Source: Herbaspirillum sp. (GTDB lineage: Bacteria; Pseudomonadota; Gammaproteobacteria; Burkholderiales; Burkholderiaceae_D). Taken from it: 64,000 bases of DNA. The stretch lies in contig JAQGLY010000014.1 of the NCBI GenBank assembly GCA_028292625.1, positions 124,001-188,000 of the forward strand, written 5' to 3'. Shown one piece after another: positions 8,246-17,518 of this stretch. The notes under the pieces were generated by a model. That model was not told where the DNA came from. It was given only the letters and a program-made list of their open reading frames with translations, and searched no databases. Positions within the stretch are counted from its first letter, which is position 1. Every line of letters starts with the position of its first letter. The position numbers and the translations under genes are program-made.

Positions 8246-8433
8246 TTGTCGCCTTTGCTGATGAAAAATTGCTCTTTAGATGGTGTCCCCATGAACGCTT
8301 GACATCCATCGACTGCGACTGAATGTCGTCTTGCGGTTGACACTCCGAGCGGCTGCGGCTCGAACACGGCCATGCCAGCAACAGAACCGATAGTAAGTAG
8401 CCAATGCAATCGGAAGTTACAGAAATCGCTCAT
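8242..8433 (-). CDS. small ORF overlapping the EPIYA-like gene
   Basis: 63-aa open frame (MSDFCNFRLHWLLTIGSV...) whose TGA overlaps the ATG of the EPIYA-like gene as ATGA, suggesting translational coupling. It has one hydrophobic stretch at residues 8-22 and an uncharged-to-basic tail. No strong ribosome site upstream of the ATG at 8433. It is shorter than known T3SS chaperones. May be real, or chance. Confidence 0.35.
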   Translation of the reverse strand: MSDFCNFRLHWLLTIGSVAGMAVFEPQPLGVSTARRHSVAVDGCQAFMGTPSKEQFFISKGDK

Positions 8434-8874
8434 CACAAAAAAATAGGAAAAATGAATCAATGCCTAGCGGTAAATCAATAGGAAAAAATAATGCGTAAAA
8501 AATAATATGAGACATTTCCTACGCCATTCGCTCTGTCATTCCCGGAACACCGATCTCAAATAGGGGGGGCCGCTGAACGCCTTTTGGTTGATTCGGTCGG
8601 CATCGATCGCCAGCATTTCTGAAGCGTCAGACGGGCGGATAAAAAATCGTTCATTGCGCGCGGCCTTAATCGAGAACGCATTTCGTAAATAGCCATAGGC
8701 GCGAACATTAACTGTTCCCAACTCGCGTCGACATTGCGCAGAAAAACAAAATAATTCAGAAAATTCTGCAGCGTAAACAGAATTCCCTCGCAGACGCGAC
8801 GATTTCTAAAAGTCAACATTGAAGGGCTTCGGTAACCCCGAAAACCCACCAATCAACCCTTTTGGAAATCGTTC
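8434..8874. other. AT-rich intergenic region, no confident gene
   Basis: About 440 bases separating the effector candidates from the barrel gene. The minus strand has two overlapping open frames between 8536 and 8852 (one ending GPPYLRSVFRE) that could be the decayed 3' part of a gene, but neither has a ribosome site or a recognisable domain. Confidence 0.4.
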
Positions 8875-9678
8875 ATGTTTAAAGCACACACACGCCGACT
8901 GGTATTGTGCTGGTCGCTGATCACCCTTCAAGCCCTCCCGGTCCTGCCGGTGCATGCGCAGTCCGCGCCATCGCCGCGCGCGGGCGAAACCACCGTTAAA
9001 ACATCGGCCCGGGATCTCATTCCCGGCCAGGCCACCGTGCCGGATCACTCCGCGGCGCCTTTCGTGCGCGGCAAGATGGGCGCGACCGCCTCCGGCTATC
9101 TGCAGGATTGGCTGGCCGGTCAGGGCGGCAGCGCCCGGGTGTCGCTGGATTTGTCGGATCAATTCGGCTTGCGCAGCGGCGCGCTGGATGTGCTTGTGCC
9201 ATTGAAGGAGGATGAGCATCGCTTGATGTTTACCCAGCTCGGGATGCGCAAGAACGACGGCCAGATCACGCTCAATGCGGGTCTGGGGCAGCGCCATTTC
9301 AAAGAGAAATGGATGTTCGGCTACAACGCGTTTTACGATCGCAATATCAGCGAAGGCCATAGCCGCGTGGGCATCGGCGCGGAAGCGTGGACCGACTTTT
9401 TAAAGCTGTCGTCGAATGTGTATAAAAGGCTTTCCGACTGGCGGCAATCGCGTCGGCATACGGATTACGACGCGCGTCCGGCGGATGGCTTCGACATTAA
9501 CCTGGAAGGCTATCTGCCGCGCTATCCGCAATGGGGCGGCAAACTCGGCTACGAGCAATATTTCGGCAACGAGGTGGCGCTGTTCGGCTTCGAATCGCGG
9601 CAGCGCAATCCGCACGCGATCAACTTCGGCGTCAGTTATCGAAGCCCGTCACCAGCTGCGTGGTGTCGCCGACGTTGA
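8875..9678 (+). pseudogene. inverse autotransporter (intimin/invasin-type) beta-barrel, 3'-truncated
   Basis: 267-aa frame with signal peptide (ending PVHAQ), then the inverse-autotransporter barrel: GATASGYLQDWLAGQGGSARVSLDLSDQF, LDVLVPLKEDEHRLMFTQLGMR, LNAGLGQRHF, WMFGYNAFYDRNISEGHSRVGIGAEAWTDFLKLSSNVY, LEGYLPRYPQWGGKLGYEQYFG and INFGVSYR. The barrel lacks its final strands, the linker and any extracellular Ig-like domains; the last ten residues are read from the antisense of the adjoining TonB receptor. Homologous sequence ends near 9640. Without the last strands the barrel should not close, so it is a broken surface-adhesin gene or one side of a misjoin. Confidence 0.8.
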
Positions 9679-10672
9679 GGGTGGCCGCCGCGCGTCCGCC
9701 TTCGGTGACGCGGTCGGGATTGGACGCCATGTACATGCCGCCGGCAGGCGTGCGCAGGCTGTAATTGTTCATCACATGATCGATGTAGTTGCGGTAGACC
9801 TGCGCTTCCAGTTTTTGCAGTACCGGCGAGATATTGCGTTTTTGAAATTTCAGGCCGACGTTCGAACGGGCGAAGCTGGCGCCGTCCATGCCGCGATCGG
9901 CGTAGGCGGCTTGGCCGTTGCTTTTGGCGACCGACAATTCGATCAGGGTATTGTCGTCCAGCGTCAGGCCGAAGGCGGCGCGGCTGCTCCAGCGTGTATA
10001 GGCGGAGTGAACGGCATTGCCGTTGCCGTCGCGGTAATCGTCGGAATGGGAGCGGGTGGCGCCGGCCTCCAGGTACAGGCCGGTCGTGCTGTAGCGCGTA
10101 TCCGCCATTTCATCGTGGCGGCCGAAGCTGCCGCCCATGACGCTGGCGTTGACTTTCAGACCGGGTTCGGCGCGCCGTGTGCTGCGCTCGAACAGGACGG
10201 CGCCGGCCGAGCCGACCGGTCCGTACAAGACGGTCTGCGGTCCTTTGATGGCGGTGATCTTGTCGTATTCGGACGGGAAGATATAGGCGGTCGGTGGATC
10301 CATGCGTGCGCCGCAGCCGCCCAGAATGGTCTGGCCGTCGGTAGTGATGTTCAGGCGCGAACCGGCCATGCCGCGCAATACGGGATCGCCGTCGGCGCCG
10401 CCTTTGCGGATCACGGAAAAGCCGGGCACGGTCTTCAGATAATCGGCGCCGTCGTTGGCCGGGACGGGCTGACGCGGCTGCTTCGGATCGGTGACCACGG
10501 TCAGCGGCGCCGACATCTGCGGCGCGGTGACGACGACCGGCGCCAGCAGCGCGTCCGCAGTGACTGTGGGCATGGGCGCCGCGGTTGGCGCCGGCTCTTG
10601 CGCGGAGGCCGCATGGAAAAAAGAGAGGCTCATCGCCAAAGCGATGGGAGTCAGTGCAAAACGATTCATCAT
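9632..10672 (-). pseudogene. TonB-dependent copper receptor (OprC/NosA-like), 3'-truncated
   Basis: 346 residues: signal peptide (MMNRFALTPIALAMSLSFFHAASA), then the plug domain with the copper-receptor signature GADYLKTVPGFSVIRKGGADGDPVLRGMAGSRLNI, LGGCGARMDPPTAYIFP and IKGPQTVLYGPVGSAGAVLFER, followed by the first third of the barrel. It ends at QLVTGFDN where the family continues for about 300 more residues. The cut coincides with the cut of the barrel gene on the other strand: both keep their 5' halves and lose their 3' halves. Confidence 0.82.
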
Positions 10673-10862
10673 AAGATTCTGGATAGTTGAAGGGGACGAT
10701 GCGGCTTGCGGAGCACGGCGTGAGCGTTTCAGCCAATGCGCCGGCGGTTATGAATGCGTCGCGGCGATGTCCGTCGCAACAGCGGCCTTTGCCAGACGCT
10801 ATCGTCGCTTTTGACGCTCGGTTTCAACAGGGGAAGACATCCCAAAAATAATGAGAAAATTC

Positions 10863-13800
10863 TTATTTTTCGGAAGGCGATAAGAACGGTTCGTTGCGGT
10901 GCAGCGCCGCTGCGCGAATGCGCCGCACCGCCCGCAACAGTTCCTTGACGAATTGACGTTGCGCCGGGCGGGTGGGGACGGCGGCGGTTAGGCGGATTTC
11001 CTGCCACAGGGATTCGCACCGGGCCGCCAGCCCTTGCTCGCACATGACCAGCAATGCGCCTTTCAGACGGTGCAGCTGTTGCGTCATGGCCTGCGTGTCG
11101 CCGCTGCGCGAGGCGCGCCGCAACGCCAGCAGGTCATCGAAGTAGGTGTCCAGGAAAATCGCGGCGGCGTCGGCATCGATGGACTCCGTTTGCCCGGCGT
11201 TCGCCGGTTGAGCCGGCTTCCGTTTGGACGCGCCTCTTTTTTTCCGCGTCGCGATGGCCATCGGGGCATGGCGGGAAAGCGTGTTTCTGAGTTGCAGCAG
11301 CGATACCGGTTTGGTCAGGATGGCGTCGACATCGGGCAGCAAAGCCAGGGTCTGATCGTCGGGCACGCTGGCCGACATGACGACGATAGGCGCCGAAAGA
11401 CCGTGCTCGCGCAGTGCGCGAACCAGCTCGTATCCGCTGAGGTGCGGCAGGCACAGATCGGTCAGGATCAGATCGTATCTGCCGCGCTTGCCATCGGACG
11501 TCGCCAGCGCCAGCGCTTGCCGGCCGTCATCGACGAAATCGACCTGCATATCGCCCAGCCGGGACAATTGCTTGCTCAACAGATGCCGGCTGACCGGATC
11601 GTCTTCGGCGGCCAGGACGCGGAAAATATTGGTGCGGGGGCTGGCGGCGGACGCGCGGTGCGGCGCGTCCGCCGCCGGTTCACCGGCGGTGGAAGACATG
11701 CTGCGCGCGGCGCTTTCGGCGGACGGCAAGGACAGCGGCAGTTCAATATGGACGGCGGTGCCGGCGCCGGGCTCGCTGTGGATGCGCAGGCGCCCCCGCA
11801 TCGCTTCGACCAGTTGCTTGCATAGCGACAGACCGAGTCCGGTGCCGCCGAATTTTTTAGTGATGCCCGTATGGGCCTGGCTGAAGGGTACGCATAGATT
11901 CTTCTGATCCTGCGGCGCGATGCCGATGCCGGTATCGCGCACGACAATGTGCACCATGCAATCTTCGGCCCGGCTCTCCGGCCGGATATCCACGCTGACC
12001 GAACCGCTGTCCGTGAATTTCACGGCATTCGACAGCAGATTATTGATCACTTGCTCGATGCGCCCGTCGTCGCCGATGAATTCCCGCGGCGTCGCCGCCG
12101 CGATATGGCATTCAAAAGCGATGCTCTTTTTGTCCAGCGCCGGCCGCCATAGATGGCAGCAGCGGTCCACCGTTTCGCGCAGGTTGAAGCGCTTGCAGTC
12201 GAGTTTCAGTTTGCCCGCTTCTATCTTCGAAATATCCAGAATTTCATTGATGATTTTCAATAGGGAGCGGAACGAGTGGCGGATGATCTTCACCAGTTCC
12301 AGTTCGGCCTCGGGCAGATCGGCGCTTTCCAGCAATTCAAGATGGCCGGAGGCGCCGTGCAGCGGTGTGCGGATTTCGTGGCTGATCAGCGCCAGAAAGG
12401 TGGATTTGGCCATATTCGCCTGATCGGCTTCGGTTTTTGCCTGCAACAGCGCGCGCTCGGCCAGTTTCTGCGCGGTGATGTCGCTCAGGCAGCACAGTAA
12501 TACGTCGTGCGACAGATAGCGCGTCCTGGTGAAAAACGCCAGCGCATAGGACACCACGCCATCCGGGCCGGGCAATTCGATGACCGCGGGCGTGAGGTGA
12601 TGATCGGCACGGCCGGTCCGCTGCCCGTCCTCGGCCTTGTAGCGGGCCATCACGTGTTCATGCAGCGGCCGGGTGTCGGATGGGGGATAGAAGCCGGCGG
12701 CCATGGCCCGCGCCTGATCGTTTTCCAGCATGATTTCGCCGCTGCGGTAATTCAATACGAAAAATCCCAGCGGCGCGACGGTCATCATGGCGCGGTTGAA
12801 CGCTTCGCTGTCGTGTACGCGCAAGGCTTCGGTGAGCACCGGGATAAATATTTTACGGTTGAATAAAATGACGGCGGTCCACAAGATCAGGCTGAGCGCC
12901 AGCGCAATGCCCGGAATGAACAGAAATTCGCCGCGCATTTCGTTCCACAAGGCGGACCAGTCGAAGGTATCGACGATGGTCCAGCCGGTATCGCCGATCG
13001 GATGCGTCAGCGTCAGCAGCGGGTGGGTGTCGGACAGCACGGCGCGTATGCGGCCGCTCAGGCTTGCCGGACCTTGCGCGGCTGCCGTGCCGGGCGCGAT
13101 CGCCTGCGCGATGGTGTGCGCCGACGCCGTACCGGAAAGAACGGTGCCGTCGGCCGCGACGATGGCGAAATTGGGGGGCAGCGGATGCAGCAGGAAATGC
13201 TGGTCGAATTGATCCAGCGGCGCGCTGATCACCAGTACGGAAAAGCGGTGCTCGCCATGGAAGATGACGCTGGCGCGGCTGATCAGCCGCTTGCCGGTCA
13301 ATTCGTCCGCGTAAGGGCCGATCCATACCGTTTTGCCCGCCTGCAATTGCGCGCCCGGCACGGCATTGAGCGCGGCTTCGATCGGCGCCACGATGTCGGC
13401 GATGCGCGCATGGATGCGGTCGGGATCGGTCGGCGTCTGGATGGCCGGCAACACGTTTTTGGGCACATGCAGGCCGAGAAACGATTTGCTGCTGTCATAC
13501 AGCATGAAGTACTTGCCCAGATCCTCGGGCGCGGTATTGGTGATGGCGCTGGGAAGGATGTCGTACAGAATATCGAGCAGATCGGCCAATTCCTCTGGCG
13601 ACTGCGCTTCGGTCAGGCTGGTAATGATTTTCATCTCGCTCGGTGCGATGCCGGCCTCAGGGGCCGGAAGGCCAGACTGTATCGCCGCCGTTTCCGCCGT
13701 TCGCCTCGTGGCGAACAATTGCTGGCCGAAACCGTGCCGTTCTATGGCATGTAGCGCCTCGTGCTTGGCGGCGGTCTGGCGCATCCTTGCGTTGGCGGCG

Positions 13801-14042
13801 ATGACCCGGACTTCCGCTTGCCGCTGTTCGCCGCTGAACAGCAGGCGCTGTGCATGTATCAGATTGTTTGTGTACACACTGATGGCAATGGCGGCAGCGG
13901 TCAACAGCACCACCGAGAAAACGGTCGCTCCGCCGAACAGTATCCATCGGTGATATTGCCCCAGCCGTTTGACCGGACTGAAGCCGTAAGCGAAATTTCC
14001 CGGCGGCGCGTTGCTTCCGCCCCGGCGCTTGCACGGCCTCAT
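10863..14042 (-). CDS. hybrid sensor histidine kinase with REC and Hpt (RcsC/BvgS-like)
   Basis: 1059-aa inner-membrane phosphorelay kinase. Order: TM1 about 34-57, periplasmic sensor about 60-370, TM2 about 373-395, PAS-like linker, HisKA with His555 (ALISHEIRTP), HATPase_c with N-box INNLLSNAVKFTD and G-boxes DTGIGIA / GGTGLGLS, REC with Asp862 (LILTDLCLP), and a C-terminal Hpt with His991 (QLHRLKGALL). All phosphotransfer residues are present, so a complete His-Asp-His-Asp relay to the adjacent regulator is expected. Its start overlaps the stop of the regulator gene by 4 bases. No ligand can be deduced from the periplasmic part. Confidence 0.9.
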   Translation of the reverse strand: MRPCKRRGGSNAPPGNFAYGFSPVKRLGQYHRWILFGGATVFSVVLLTAAAIAISVYTNNLIHAQRLLFSGEQRQAEVRVIAANARMRQTAAKHEALHAIERHGFGQQLFATRRTAETAAIQSGLPAPEAGIAPSEMKIITSLTEAQSPEELADLLDILYDILPSAITNTAPEDLGKYFMLYDSSKSFLGLHVPKNVLPAIQTPTDPDRIHARIADIVAPIEAALNAVPGAQLQAGKTVWIGPYADELTGKRLISRASVIFHGEHRFSVLVISAPLDQFDQHFLLHPLPPNFAIVAADGTVLSGTASAHTIAQAIAPGTAAAQGPASLSGRIRAVLSDTHPLLTLTHPIGDTGWTIVDTFDWSALWNEMRGEFLFIPGIALALSLILWTAVILFNRKIFIPVLTEALRVHDSEAFNRAMMTVAPLGFFVLNYRSGEIMLENDQARAMAAGFYPPSDTRPLHEHVMARYKAEDGQRTGRADHHLTPAVIELPGPDGVVSYALAFFTRTRYLSHDVLLCCLSDITAQKLAERALLQAKTEADQANMAKSTFLALISHEIRTPLHGASGHLELLESADLPEAELELVKIIRHSFRSLLKIINEILDISKIEAGKLKLDCKRFNLRETVDRCCHLWRPALDKKSIAFECHIAAATPREFIGDDGRIEQVINNLLSNAVKFTDSGSVSVDIRPESRAEDCMVHIVVRDTGIGIAPQDQKNLCVPFSQAHTGITKKFGGTGLGLSLCKQLVEAMRGRLRIHSEPGAGTAVHIELPLSLPSAESAARSMSSTAGEPAADAPHRASAASPRTNIFRVLAAEDDPVSRHLLSKQLSRLGDMQVDFVDDGRQALALATSDGKRGRYDLILTDLCLPHLSGYELVRALREHGLSAPIVVMSASVPDDQTLALLPDVDAILTKPVSLLQLRNTLSRHAPMAIATRKKRGASKRKPAQPANAGQTESIDADAAAIFLDTYFDDLLALRRASRSGDTQAMTQQLHRLKGALLVMCEQGLAARCESLWQEIRLTAAVPTRPAQRQFVKELLRAVRRIRAAALHRNEPFLSPSEK

Positions 14043-14740
14043 TCGCCGGGGAAATTCGACATGAGCTGCTCGTTATTGATCATATTGAAAAACTCCATGT
14101 TGTTTTTGACGCGGAGCTTTCTCATGATCACCTGTTTCTGCGCGCTCACGGTCTTGATGCTGCGGTTGGTCTGGTCGGCAATCTCGGTCAGACGCAGTCC
14201 GCGCTGCAGCAGGCGGATGATTTCAGTTTCCTTGGGAGAAAAAGTGGTGGGCTCCTCCGAGAAATGATTACGGGATTTATCGAGCGACAGAACGTGACCG
14301 AGCATATCCTGCGCGGTCATGGAGTCCATATATTTGTTCCCCATGCGCACTTCGCGCACGGCGCTCAGCACGTTGTTGAAATTGCTGTGTTTGCGCACGA
14401 AGCCGTGGACGCCGCATTTCAGCGAATTGCGGGCCGTCGCGAAATCTTCGCGCGCCGACAGGATGATGATTTTCAGGTCCGGATAGGATTCCCGGATTTT
14501 CTTGATCAGCCGCAGACCGTCCGGTTGCGCATCCCCGTAAAAGGAGTAATCGCATATCAGGATGTCGCAAAACTGGGCTTTCAGCAGATCGAATGTCGCT
14601 GAAATGGAACTGGCCGTTCCCACCACGGAGACGCTCTTGTCCGCTTCCAGGATTTTTCGGACGCCGTGCAGAATGATCGGATGGTCATCTGCAATGATGA
14701 CTCTGCAGCTGGCGTCTGAACTGTTGTCAGTATTAAACAT
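14039..14740 (-). CDS. RcsB-like LuxR-family response regulator
   Basis: 233 aa. Receiver with DDHP acidic pair and phospho-Asp in ILICDYSFYG; C-terminal LuxR helix-turn-helix (TFSPKETEIIRLLQRGLRLTEIADQTNRSIKTVSAQKQVIM) matches the RcsB/EvgA type. It precedes and overlaps the hybrid kinase, its evident partner. Ribosome site AAGGACGG. Only about 15 bases separate its ATG from the truncated kinase on the other strand, so the native promoter region seems to have been removed by the junction. Confidence 0.88.
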   Translation of the reverse strand: MFNTDNSSDASCRVIIADDHPIILHGVRKILEADKSVSVVGTASSISATFDLLKAQFCDILICDYSFYGDAQPDGLRLIKKIRESYPDLKIIILSAREDFATARNSLKCGVHGFVRKHSNFNNVLSAVREVRMGNKYMDSMTAQDMLGHVLSLDKSRNHFSEEPTTFSPKETEIIRLLQRGLRLTEIADQTNRSIKTVSAQKQVIMRKLRVKNNMEFFNMINNEQLMSNFPGE

Positions 14741-14755
14741 ATTGCCGTCCTTGTA

Positions 14756-16423
14756 ATGATGCCTACGCTCAAGGACGTGCTCAACGATGCGCTCGATTTC
14801 ACCAAGACAGAGACGGAAGCGATTGAAGTGGAGTCGCGGGAGTTCGATCTGGTCAAGGAAATCGAATCGGTGGTGCAGGGCTTCGGATCGCGCGCGTCGT
14901 TAAAGGGGCTGCAGCTGCATTGCCTGATCGATACATCGCTGACCGGCATATGGCGCGGCGATGGATTCAAGCTGATGCAGATCCTGAATAACCTTCTGAA
15001 CAATGCCGTCAAGTTTACCGAACGCGGCAGCGTCACGGTGACAGGAAAATTGCTGGAAGGCGCCGTTGACGCCCGCGATTCCGACCGAGCGTCCTGGTCG
15101 CGCATTGCACTGTCGGTCAGGGATACCGGACCGGGCATCGCGGCCGCCGATATCGCGCGCATTTTTCAGCCCTTCGGCCAGGTCGACAAGCGCGGCGGCG
15201 CGCAGCGGTTTGCCGGAACCGGACTCGGCCTGTTCATTTGCAAGCGCTTCGTGGCGGCAATGGGCGGCAGCATCGATCTGCAATCGACGCCCGGCGTTGG
15301 CAGTATATTCACGGTCGACATTGCGCTGGAAGCGGCGCCGGCGGCCCGGTCGCCGCCCGCGCAGCCATTCCGCGAGATGCAGTTCGGGATCAACGCCGCC
15401 GCCCCTTATGGGGAGCATCTCGCGGCGCTGCTGGCCGCGGGGGGCGGAACAGTGCTTTCGCGCACGGATCATGCCGGCGGCAGAGACGGCTATCTGGCGC
15501 AAATCGACGTATTCGATGCCGTTTCGCATGAAAGAGTATTGCTGGATCCCTCCTTTTCCAGCGCGCCGATGCTGCAAAATCGCAGCGTCCGTCTGCATCC
15601 GCTGTGGCTGTCGGCGCTGCCGGACGCCATAGCGATGGCGCTGGGGCACCAGCAAGCGCTGACGGAAACCGCTTTCCCAGGCGGCGCAAGCCGGAGCAGG
15701 ACCGACGCCAGCGTCTTGATTGTCGACGACCAGGTCATCAATCGCCTGGTGCTGGAAAAGCAACTGGATTATTTCGGATGCCGGGTCAGCGCGGCGGCCG
15801 GCGGCAAGGAGGCGCTGGCGCTGACGAAAACCTCGCCGGCCTTCGACCTGATCCTGACCGATCTGAATATGCCGGGCATCGACGGCTATGCGTTGGCGCG
15901 TCAGTGGCGCGCCGACGGGATTGCGGCGCCCATCGTCGCGGTCACCGCCAGTCAGTCGGCCGGCCAGCGTGAACGCTGCATGGCCGCCGGCATGAACGGC
16001 AATCTGATCAAGCCGTTCACCATGGAGGACGTGGAGAAATTGCTGGAACTGCATGTCGGTCTTCAGCGGTACGCGGAACCTGCCGCGACCGCGCGCGAGC
16101 AAGCCGCCGTCAAGGCGCTGACGATCGCCGGTCAGTTGTGGCAGCCGGAAAACATGCGCACCGTCGTCGCCAGCATCGGCGGCGATCTGGCGCAACTGAC
16201 GTTGGCCGTCGCGCGCGCCGACACCGATAGCATCGGCAAGACGGTGCACCGGATTCACGGCGGCATGGCGGCGCTCGACATGCGTCCGGCCGCCGCCTTA
16301 TGCCGCGCAATAGAAGAGAGCATCGAATTCGAATGGCTGGACGAAGCGCAGCGATTGCTGCCTGTGTTGCAGGACATGCTGATGCAGATCCTGCAGGATA
16401 TCGATCCCGACGAAGCCGCGTAG
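14756..16423 (+). pseudogene. hybrid histidine kinase, 5'-truncated (HATPase-REC-Hpt only)
   Basis: 555-aa frame that begins in the second HisKA helix (LKDVLNDALDFTKTETEAIEVE): sensor, membrane segments and phospho-accepting H-box are absent. What remains is HATPase_c (LNNLLNNAVKFTERG, DTGPGIA, GTGLGLF), a degenerate middle domain, a REC domain (VLIVDDQ, LILTDLNMPG) and an Hpt with HRIHGGMAA. Organisation equals RcsC/EvgS-type kinases. It cannot autophosphorylate without the H-box. The cut is at about 14750. The RcsB-like regulator at 24.9 kb, which has no kinase beside it, is a possible original partner (inference). Confidence 0.8.
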
Positions 16424-16463
16424 CGGCCGGCCGGCGCTGTTTTGAAGCCCGCCTGAACGGCAG

Positions 16464-17018
16464 CTACAACCATGTCATGTGGCAAAGCACATCGTCTTTC
16501 CTGCCATAGTGGTGCCAGAGCGCGGCGCCCGCATGCCCGCCTATCAACAGATAAAATATCCGGGCCATGATCGAATGCGCCGCGACGGTCCACTCGACCA
16601 GAAGGGGCTCGGCATCGGCGAGCCGCGGAAATTCCCAGGCAGTCAGCGGCATCGGAATGGCCATTCCTTTGGCATTGACGATCAGCCAGCCGATCATCGG
16701 TTCGGCGATGAGGAATGCGTACAGCATCAGATGGACCGCCTTGACCAGCAATTTCTCCACGAGACCGCGGTCATGATACGGCGGGCGGGCGCCGAACAGG
16801 CGCGCCAGCAGGCGCGGCAGCACCAGGCACAGGCCGGCCATGCCGGCGCCGATATGGATCACCATCATCGTGCGCATTTCCGTCAGACCGGCATTGACCA
16901 GCAGGTGTCTGATTTCCCCGGTAAGCAGGACAAGCAGTATCAGCAATGCGCCCGCCCAGTGAAAAAATATGGTTAACCAGTTATGGCGTGTCGGTTTTGT
17001 ACCCACGATTTTTTTCAC
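16464..17018 (-). CDS. cytochrome b561 family protein
   Basis: 184 aa, four transmembrane helices with the haem-ligand histidines expected of bacterial b561 (FFHWAGALL, MVIHIGAGM, KAVHLMLYA, AAHSIMAR plus HAGAALWHHY near the end). Start: GTG at 17018 with AAAGAG 6 bases upstream; the frame extends far upstream without a sensible N-terminus. Family role is di-haem electron transfer from quinol or superoxide in the inner membrane. It stands alone between a truncated kinase and the LPMO. Confidence 0.82.
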   Translation of the reverse strand: MKKIVGTKPTRHNWLTIFFHWAGALLILLVLLTGEIRHLLVNAGLTEMRTMMVIHIGAGMAGLCLVLPRLLARLFGARPPYHDRGLVEKLLVKAVHLMLYAFLIAEPMIGWLIVNAKGMAIPMPLTAWEFPRLADAEPLLVEWTVAAHSIMARIFYLLIGGHAGAALWHHYGRKDDVLCHMTWL

Positions 17019-17159
17019 GGAATGCTCTTTAAAAAATGTGTGCGATTTCTCAAGGTAAAAGCGTCGAAGCGATTTTTCATCATAAGCGATAGATAAGCGA
17101 TAGCCGCATCGCGCGAAAAAAAAAGCATGCCGCGCAACGCTGCTTGCCGGAAGGGAATA

Positions 17160-17247
17160 ATGCTTTCGCGCATCGATCATGACGGGGGCGGAAACGGCTT
17201 GGGCACATCGATGTATTCGATGCCGTTTCTCATCAGGAAGTATTGCG
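17160..17247 (+). repeat. diverged partial copy of the truncated hybrid kinase
   Basis: About 88 bases closely resemble 15452-15542 inside the truncated kinase gene (shared blocks TGCTTTCGCGCA, GATCATG, ATTCGATGCCGTTTC, AGTATTGC), with substitutions and a small net deletion that breaks the frame. It lies in the otherwise gene-free stretch 17019-17518 upstream of the LPMO, where I see nothing else. It looks like a decayed fragment of a second kinase paralogue. Confidence 0.7.
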
Positions 17248-17518
17248 CCGAGAAATTTCTGTACGTTACTCCAGTTTTTTCTGTGCGTTTTTTCGCCTAA
17301 ATCGCATATCAAACATTGCCCCCGAAAGCCAAACTGTTTCCCTCAATCCAGTGCGACAACCGCATCCGCGTCGCGCTGCATTGATCTCATATTTTCCATG
17401 TATGAGCAGGAAATTTTTATTTCCGCAACCTGCGGCGGTATGGCTACAGGGACGCACCGAGTCCAATTTTTCTTATTAAAGAATTGGGAATTAAAAACTT
17501 AATAGGTAATTTTATTAG

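Noticed and set aside
8536..8852. Possible small genes on the minus strand upstream of the barrel gene
   Set aside because: Two overlapping frames compete, neither has a ribosome site or known relatives; may be a decayed gene end, so only noted as region content.
9416..10690. Long plus-strand open frame opposite the copper receptor
   Set aside because: Antisense shadow of a high-GC gene; Ala/Gly/Arg-rich low-complexity product, no ribosome site, and the minus strand encodes a recognisable TonB receptor.
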